Shown: positions 57,241-64,000 of the stretch, piece by piece
Layout: each line of letters begins with the position of its first letter
Position numbering within the stretch: position 1 is the first letter of the stretch
Assembly: GCA_933228675.1 (NCBI GenBank)
Contig: OW121744.1
Span: forward strand, 93,880,574-93,944,573
Length of the DNA stretch: 64,000 nucleotides
Direction: 5' to 3'
From: Stomorhina lunata
Taxonomy: Eukaryota > Arthropoda > Insecta > Diptera > Rhiniidae
Notes under the pieces: model-generated
Seen by the model: only the letters and a program-made list of their open reading frames with translations
Told to the model about the DNA's origin: nothing
The model's database searches: none
Position numbers and translations under genes: made by a program

Positions 57241-57650
57241 AAATTTTAACTAGAGCAGTTTAATCAAATATCGCTCTATGCGTCTGATTAACGTTTAAAA
57301 ATACAATTGGACTATCTATTAAATCTGTATTTACAAATCAAATGGAAATATCTGTCTAAACTTATATCCACATAGTATCTGTGAATCCGCCTGGCCTACG
57401 CTATAAATGGGATCTGACTATCCGACTGATCGACTTTTAAAAACAGCATCGGACTATCTGACTCACTTACACACAAAATCTGACAATCGGTTCGAACTAC
57501 TTTTACAAATGTTATCGAACTATCCTTCTGACCATATAGGAGCTTACTACGTTTACACATATTATTTGACTATCCGTCTGAATTACATAACATACGTTTA
57601 CAAATAGATGGGACTATCCTTCTGCCCAACGTTAACAGATAAGACCATAT
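57240..57650 (+). repeat. Degenerate minisatellite of GACTATCCGTCTGA units
   Basis: Motifs GACTATCTATTAAATCTG, GACTATCCGACTGATCGA, GACTATCTGACTCACTTA, GAACTATCCTTCTGACC, GACTATCCGTCTGAATT and GACTATCCTTCTGCCCA recur at irregular spacing of roughly 40-60 bp, each followed by an (A/G)CGTTTACA-type stretch. The copies are old. Confidence 0.6.
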
Positions 57651-57686
57651 GTAATGTTCGCACCAAAACGTAATAATTCCATTTTT

Positions 57687-59075
57687 TTATACCCTTCGCC
57701 ACCATAGATGGAAAAAGGGTATTATAAGTTTGTGCTGATGTATGTAACTCATAGAAATGTTTGTCTTAGACCCATCTTTTAGTATACCAATAGGCTTAGA
57801 ATCACTTTCTGAGTCGATTTAGCGATGTCCGTCCGTCCGTCTGGCTGGCTGGCTGGACCCCCATGTAAACCTTGAAATCAAACTACAGGTCGCAATTCTA
57901 AAGATAATTTGATGAAATTTGGCATTTAATCAAATTATCCCATTATCATTTGTTTGATAATAGGACCATGGCTATTGAAATTCGTCGAAATCGGTCCATT
58001 ATTTATGGTACCTCCCATAAGTACCATAAATAATAAAATAAAAATATATCTAAACATGTCCGTTTGTTTGTCAAAATATTAAGTATAAATTCAATTATTC
58101 AAATATAGGTTAACTTTTGGCAAATGTAGTAAACTTTATATCTGTGGCTTGGTGCTAAAAGGGCCAATGTCAAAAAAACTAATTTTGAGAAAATTAGAAA
58201 TAAAATTTTTATAAGATTTTGTTTTCCTTACATCTCAGCTAATTTTCAAGTTTCGCTCATAAAATTTGGGTAAGACATGTATTCTGATCCTATAGACGAC
58301 ATGGTAAAATTAATTCTTTTAAAAAGATCTAAATTAAGAAAAAAAAAAAAATACGACATTGGCCCTTTTAGCACTAACTAATTTTTACATTTTATATTTT
58401 TTTCGGTGACATTGGCCCTTTTACAAGGAAATATTGAGAAAAAAAAAACAATATTATTTAGCAACTGTTTGTTATGTTTCCGCAACTATTATTGAATTTA
58501 GAGGATATATGTATATATTTATTATTTATATATATTTATTATCGATATCAACATTGGCCCTTTTAGCACTAAAAATTTTTGTTCTGGGATGAGTTAAAAA
58601 TTGGCTGTTGGAACAAAATAAAAGAGAGTAAAAAAAGGAACCTAATGCAATGACTAACTCAAAACATCCGATAATTGACATTGGCTCTTTTAGCACCAAT
58701 CCACAGATATGTTGTATATTATTTAGACAATCCCAAAAGCTTGTAATGTTTCTGAAATAACTTTAAACTATACAAAATACAAAATTTATTAAAAAAAGTT
58801 TTCTGTACAAAAATTTTGGATATAAAATTTGTTCTATAGGAAAATTTTGAATATAAAATTTTATCTATAGAAAAATTTTAGATACAAGATTTTTTCCCGG
58901 AATGGATATATTGGCCACAAAAATCAATATTTTTTAGAGCTCCCATATTAGCCCGCCCAGGGAATCTCATTAATGCTGATAAATTGAATCCAATTGTAAT
59001 AGATATGACAACTTAATTTAGAACTGAAAAGTTTTATGCAACTATTGGTCAGTATCAAATTTTATAGGAATAGAT
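57687..59075 (+). mobile_element. mini-me/DINE-1-like element, interrupted
   Basis: TTATACCCTTCGCCACC start, GTTTGTGCTGATGTATGTAA and GATGTCCGTCCGTCCGTCTG, to the CCTCCCATAAGTACC point near 58030. The match to the copy at 54488 resumes at about 58887 with CCCGGAATGGATATATTGGC. The roughly 855 bp between contain a TIR-bearing MITE and a few 30-bp-satellite-like units (58795-58885). From about 58935 the sequence switches to the other mini-me-like family (AATGCTGATAAATTGAATCC), so the 3' part is chimeric. Confidence 0.7.
58141..58707. mobile_element. 567-bp MITE with about 33-bp terminal inverted repeats
   Basis: Left end TCTGTGGCTTGGTGCTAAAA, right end TTTTAGCACCAATCCACAGA, flanked by TA on both sides (58139-58140 and 58708-58709). 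The arms continue through GGGCCAATGTC. The box ACATTGGCCCTTTTAGCAC also appears inside, near 58353, 58408 and 58551. There is no ORF. TA duplication and TIRs point to a Tc1/mariner or related group of non-autonomous elements. The family is not recognised. Confidence 0.85.
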
Positions 59076-59370
59076 CCATATTGATACCATTCACACCTTA
59101 GAGGGAATCCAACAATCATCTTGTGCTGATGTTTGTAACGCATTGAAATATTGGTCTGAGACCCACCTTTTATCATACCAATCGACTCAGAATAACTCCC
59201 TGAGTTATTTTAACAATGTCTGGCTGGCTGGCCGGTTATCCATGTTATCAATGCAGAGGTCGTAACTTAAAAAAATAATTTGATAACATTGTGAAGACTA
59301 TTTCGGGAACCTACCGTAGGGATGCCTTCCAGGAAAAGAGTTTTTGGTCCTTTACAGCCACAAATTTAGC
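59076..59370 (+). mobile_element. mini-me/DINE-1-like 5' remnant
   Basis: GATACCATTCACACCTTAG, CTTGTGCTGATGTTTGTAA and TTGGTCTGAGACCCACC match the first 150 bp of the copies at 47107 and 54488. The (GTCY)n region is reduced to TGTCTGGCTGGCTGGCC. The 3' end is missing. Confidence 0.7.
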
Positions 59371-59414
59371 AGCATTTTAATGCACGAATAAATATTTTGT
59401 AAATATGTTTGGCT

Positions 59415-59680
59415 TATGGTTGTTTTGAAAAGTCCCATTAAAAAGAGAGTAAAAAAAATTATGGAGTATAGTTTTAAAAATGGTTCTTTGTATAGTCCCA
59501 TTTTCAAATGTGGGACTTTATATATAATCCGCATTTTCAAATATGGACCACTATATGTTAATCTTCTCAGTGTATGAAGGTCCATTTTCAACTTGGAGTC
59601 TTAATATAGTCCCGTTTTCTATTGTGGCTTTTTATCAAATACGAGTATAGTCCCATTTTCAATCACTCAATATCCGATCA
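59415..59680. repeat. Degenerate minisatellite of TATAGTCCCATTTTCAA units
   Basis: Motifs AGTCCCATTTTCAAATGTGG, AATCCGCATTTTCAAATATG, GTCCATTTTCAACTTGG, AGTCCCGTTTTCTATTGTGG and AGTCCCATTTTCAATCA recur about every 50 bp, with partly self-complementary flanks (AAATGTGGGACTTTATAT). Confidence 0.6.
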
Positions 59681-59745
59681 AACCAATAACCTACCATTTG
59701 CTGCACTTGTAATCTTCCGAATAATTACACAGGTCAACAGCAAAA

Positions 59746-60826
59746 ATGTGCTCGAGTAACCACTATATACATTTGATGTATCATGGCTACCTAAGTACAA
59801 AAATGGTAAAATTTTTAAATTCTACGGCAAGATTTAAAAATTTTTTTTTTTTTTTTAAATTGCAATTTTTTTTAGACGTTTCTTCAAATAATTAATGATA
59901 ACTCAAAAACTACTCCGATATTATTCAAATAAAATTAAAAAAATTAAGATTTACATAGCCTTTAATTCGTCTATATATCGCGTTTCAATCGGATCAATAG
60001 TATCTGAGTTATAATATAAAACTTCCAGATTTGTTATTTTATCGCATAGCGACATATAATAGCAATAAAATGACATATCGACCATAAAAATCGATTGATT
60101 TTTTTCGAATTTATTCACAATTTAGTGAATTCGCTCATTTTCACAAAATTTTAGTTTTTTGCTTGATATACGCATTATAGCGGGTTTTCAAATGTATGAA
60201 AAAAATAAATTTTACAATTTCAAGGGGTGCATGTCGGATTATTGTGAGATGGTGAGAAACTTCCACCCACAAAATTTTAGTCGAATTGGACAACGTTAAC
60301 ACGTAGCGCATAGGCCCCAAATCTGAAAATAGCGTTTAAATCGAAAAAAAAAATAGTCAAATTTTCAGTTTTTGCAAAATTAAAGCTATTTATTCCCCCT
60401 TTTGCAAAAAAGTAGATTCTAGCTCTTAGTGCAAAGGCAATGATTTTTCCAATAAGCTACATATCTTTAAAATCGGTTAAAGAGTTTTCGAGTTATTACA
60501 ATTTTCACTTGCCATTTTTATGTAAAAAAAAAAATTTTTCTGAAGTTTTTTATTATAACTCCTATACTATTGATCCGATTGAAACGCGATATATAGACGA
60601 ATTAAAGGCTATGTAAATCTTAATTTTTCTGATTTTATTTTAATAATATCGGACTAGTAGTTTTTGAGTTATCATTAATTATTTGAAGAAACGTCTAAAT
60701 AAAATTGCAATTTAAAAAAAAAAAAAATTTGTTTAAAAATCTTGCCATAGAATTTAAAAATTTTACCATTTTTGTACAAAGGTAGTCATGATACATCAAA
60801 ATTGTATAGTGGTTTTAAGAGCACAT
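59746..60826. mobile_element. 1.08-kb long-inverted-repeat element
   Basis: Arms of about 285 bp (59746-60029 and 60541-60826) are inverted copies, beginning ATGTGCTC and sharing TTTGATGTATCATG, AATTAATGATAACTCAAAAA and CGCGTTTCAATCGGATCAA. The centre (about 511 bp) is unique and has no ORF. Weaker similarity continues outwards for about 30 bp (ACAGGTCAACAGC against the complement of GTTGTGCTGTG), so the true ends may lie slightly further out. It is most likely a foldback-type non-autonomous DNA transposon. Confidence 0.85.
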
Positions 60827-60859
60827 GAAATTTTTTTTATTTTGTTGTGCTGTGTTATG

Positions 60860-61735
60860 AATAAAAATTAAAATTAAACTGAGGTTTTAACACGTTTTAC
60901 CTCCAACACTATTTACTTAATGCAACCACATCAGAGTAAAAAGGCTATAGACTGCACAGAAATTGAAGGCCTACAAATGAGTTCATACCAGCTAACATGG
61001 GTCCACATTTTGAATTTTTCCACTCTTTTATTGTCAAACTAATTACGAAGCCAGTAGGGGGGGAACTACTACATACATATGTGCAACTATGAAAAACTAA
61101 ATCAGCAACAACATTTTGCGGTAACTATAAGTTCGAAAGCCTGTCATTATTAAATATGATTCTTGTACTCCCTCCCGTAACCAGCCCGATTCGGACGGCA
61201 GTGAGTAAACTGCGTTTTATTCATACACAATATCTTTTTTTTTTCTTTTTTGTATTAATTTTGAATTAACATCACAGACATGTTGTTTAAAAGCCGCTTT
61301 TCAACCTTAAACACTTTGTTGCGTAGTTATGCCCATATTTTGTTGGTTTTCCCTTCTTGAAAAACATTTACCATTTTATATGGGAGTTTGTGTTTTTATA
61401 TCAGCAACATATGATGTTTATAGCAATTTGTGTAGTTGTTGCTGCTGTTATTATTGCTATTGCTTCATTGATTATTGTTTTTGCTGCTGCCGCTGCCGCT
61501 GTTGTAATTTAATATTAAAGTGTTCGAAAACCAACACTTAAATATTGTTTTTAATGCGCTATAAAGTATAAAATATTTAAATGTTTATTTTTTTTTGTAA
61601 TTTATTTAATTTGTTTACAGGTTTGCGATGGCTGTTGATATGTAAGTGTTGGTGCGGCAAATCAGGGAGTCTCTATATAAAATTTATTAAATGTCATTAA
61701 ATTATTTGGTTCAATTTTTACTCTATAGTTTTTAA
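60860..61735. other. Spacer with a GCT/GTT triplet patch, no gene seen
   Basis: An imperfect triplet run (GTTGTTGCTGCTGTTATTAT, GCTGCTGCCGCTGCCGCTG) spans 61432-61508. No recognisable domain or gene structure. Confidence 0.5.
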
Positions 61736-63140
61736 AAATTTCCTATAAAAAGTAAATTTTTGAAAAATTTCCTAAAAAATTTACTTTTTATAGGAAATTT
61801 TCAAAAATTTACTTTTTATAGGAAATTTTTAAAAAATTTCCTATAAAAATTAAATTTTTGAAAAATTTCCTATAAAAATTAAATTTTTGAAAAATTTCCT
61901 ATAAAAAGTAAATTTTTGAAAAGTTGCTATAAAAAGTATATTTTTGAAAAGTTTCCTATAAAAATTAAATTTTTAAAAAATTTCGTATAAAAAGTAAATT
62001 TTTTAAGAATTTCCTATAAAAATTAAATTTTTAAAAAATTTCGTATAAAAAGTAAATTTTTTAAGAATTTCCTATAAAAATTAAATTTTTGAAAAATTTT
62101 CTATAAAAAGTAAATTTTTGAAAAGTTGCTATAAAAAGTAAATTTTTGAAAAGTTTTCTATAAAAATTAAATTTTTAAAAATTTTCCTATAAAAAGTAAA
62201 TTTTTTAAAAATTTCCTATAAAAATTAAATTTTTGAAAAATTTCCTATAAAATGTTCATTTTTGAAAATTTTCCTATAAAAAGTAAATTTTTGAAAAATT
62301 TCCTATAAAAAGTAAATTTTTGAAAAGTTGCTATAAAAAGTAAATTTTTGAAAAGTTTCCTATAAAAATTAAATTTTTAAAAAATTTCCTATAAAAAGTA
62401 AATTTTTTAAAAATTTCCTATAAAAAGTAAATTTTTTAAAATTTTCTATAAAAAGAAAATTTTGAAAAATTTCCTATAAAAAGTAAATTTTTAAAAATCT
62501 TCGATACAAAGTAAATTTTTGAAAAATTTTCAATAAAAAGTAAATTTTTTTAAAATATCCTATAAAAAGTAAATTTTTTTAAAATATCCTATAAAAAGTA
62601 AATTTTTTAAAAATTTCCTATAAAAATTAAATTTTTGAAAAATTTCCTATAAAATGTTCATTTTTGAAAATTTTCCTATAAAAAGTAAATTTTTGAAAAT
62701 TTTTCTATTAAAAGTAAATTTTTGAAAAATTTCCTCTAAAAAATATATTATTGAAAAATTTCCTCTAAAAAGTAAATTTTTGAAAATTTTTCTATTAAAA
62801 GTAAATTTTTGAAAAATTTCCTCTAAAAAATATATTATTGAAAAATTTCCTCTAAAAAGTAAATTTTTGAAAAATTTCCTATAAAAAGTAAATTTTTGAA
62901 AAATTTCCTCTAAAAAGTAAATTTTTGAAAAATTTCCTCTAAAAAGTAAATTTTTGAAAAATTTCCTATAAAAAGTAAATTTTTGAAAAATTTCCTGTAA
63001 AAAGTAAATTTTTGAAAAATTTCCTATAAAAAGTAAATTTTTCAAAAATTTCCTATAAAAAGTAAATTTGTGAAAAATTTCCTATAAAAAGTAAATTTTT
63101 GAAAAATTTCATATTAAAAGTAAATTTTTTGAAAAATTTC
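61736..63140 (-). repeat. 29-bp satellite array, AAAAAGTAAA variant
   Basis: About 48 monomers of CCTATAAAAAGTAAATTTTTG followed by AAAAATTT, the same length and layout as the 29-bp family at 1-8.5 kb but with AAAAGTAAA for AATAGTCAA and TTTTTGAAAA for TTTTCGAAAA. Near 61775-61835 two monomers are in the opposite orientation. An 87-bp (three-monomer) block with TCTAAAAAATATATTATTG is duplicated at 62700-62860. Confidence 0.95.
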
Positions 63141-64000
63141 CGTATCAAAGGTCAAAAATCAGGAACAAATATAACAGTTTTCTCATTTCCTGAGTCCATA
63201 TTTGTACTTACTGTAACCAATTAAGGGTTGGAGTGAAACATTTTGAACGTTAGCAAAATTAACATCAGATAAGAACTACAAAAACCGCCACGACTGAAAT
63301 CAGTTCTTTACAAAACCCCCTTACAGGCAACTGGACAACTTAGAGACCACGAATAAATCTGGCCTTAATGTTGACCCACAAAAGACCAATCATGCTCAAA
63401 ATATGTTAAATATTAATAACCAAAAACTTCATAAAACCCTCAAATATAAACAAAGTGAAATAATAAAATATTTAACAGACAACAAAATTATGTTTGTGCA
63501 AATGTTGGACAGACAGCAGACAACTTGCAACAACAACAACAGAAACTATAAAGTCTACCTATCACAAACATACAAATAACCCGAGCAAATATGAATATTC
63601 ATACAAAACTCTACCCCATGCAACCAGACATCACGGACAACTTGCAACGCGTCAATTTTGTTGTTCAAGTTCATGTTTTCATTTCATACCAACTTTTTGC
63701 TGAAATTTTGTAAATTTATTTATTATTAAACCAAAAAAAAAATTGTTGTTCTGTTTTTACAGCAGGTAAATTATTTAACGCGTTACCCAAGCACGCAGCT
63801 ACACTAGCGCAATCAACACCAGTTTTTGGTGCGTAGCACTTTTTCGTTTCGAGTTTTTTTTTTGGGTCTGATATGATTTTTTTCTCTTGTTGCAGAAAAC
63901 GCCACGCACCGTTTTTTTGCCTGTAAATTTTTGCATAAATTTAGTTAAAATTAAATCATGTACATAATGTAATATTTGTGTAAAAAAATTAGTTTTACTC
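63141..64000. other. Less AT-rich flank, no gene proven
   Basis: Sequence without satellite or transposon signatures, somewhat richer in G and C at 63775-63920. Two splice-acceptor-like stretches (TTCTGTTTTTACAGCAG at 63765 and TCTCTTGTTGCAG near 63896) exist, but no reading frame with a recognisable domain supports an exon. Confidence 0.4.

Noticed and set aside
61329..61541. 70-codon Cys-rich frame
   Set aside because: The Cys-rich part is the translation of imperfect TGC/TGT triplets. No domain or gene context.
62647..63045. 132-codon frame on the minus strand
   Set aside because: Three 29-bp monomers make 87 bp (29 codons). The frame is a by-product of the satellite with no coding signature.

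Overview
The window looks like non-genic chromatin of a fly genome, most likely a higher (schizophoran or calyptrate) dipteran. The sequence is very AT-rich. It carries dipteran-type mini-me/DINE-1-like elements with (GTCY)n tracts, rosa-type mariner elements and degraded fly-type non-LTR retrotransposons. I see no host protein-coding gene, rRNA or tRNA that I can support. Every recognisable coding stretch belongs to a transposable element, and most are broken.

Layout. 1-12.2 kb: satellite arrays. A 29-bp family occurs at 1-2.1 kb in one orientation and at about 2.93-4.8 kb and 6.65-8.5 kb in the other. A 24-bp minisatellite lies at 5.65-6.04 kb and a 31-bp satellite at 9.6-12.2 kb. 12.2-18.6 kb: AT-rich spacer, a 140-bp cruciform and a decayed AGTACT-type repeat field (15.36-17.29 kb). 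18.6-29.2 kb: four copies of a roughly 1.2-1.5 kb repeat (two on each strand), one hit by a mariner, plus a Penelope-type hammerhead ribozyme motif and retrotransposon remnants. 29.9-36 kb: a 30-bp satellite interrupted by a head-to-head palindromic array of a 463-bp repeat, and by a second, mutated hammerhead remnant. 37.5-46.9 kb: fragments of an endonuclease/reverse-transcriptase element. One is split by a nearly intact mariner, and a short coding segment has been amplified into 183-bp tandem repeats. 47.1-59.4 kb: mini-me/DINE-1-like elements, a third mariner and a TIR-bearing MITE. 59.7-60.8 kb: a 1.08-kb long-inverted-repeat element. 61.7-63.1 kb: another 29-bp satellite array.

Most interesting observation: each of the nine 463-bp units that includes the relevant segment contains a near-complete type I hammerhead ribozyme fold: CTGATGA, a GTCC/GGAC stem II, GAAA, a three-pair stem III, and a cleavage-type AATC before stem I. 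Units are in tandem, so a transcript would be predicted to self-cleave into 463-nt monomers, as in retrozymes and ribozyme satellites. The array is also inverted on itself, so read-through would make long dsRNA. This is inferred from sequence only. A non-canonical C/A pair next to the core is the main reservation.
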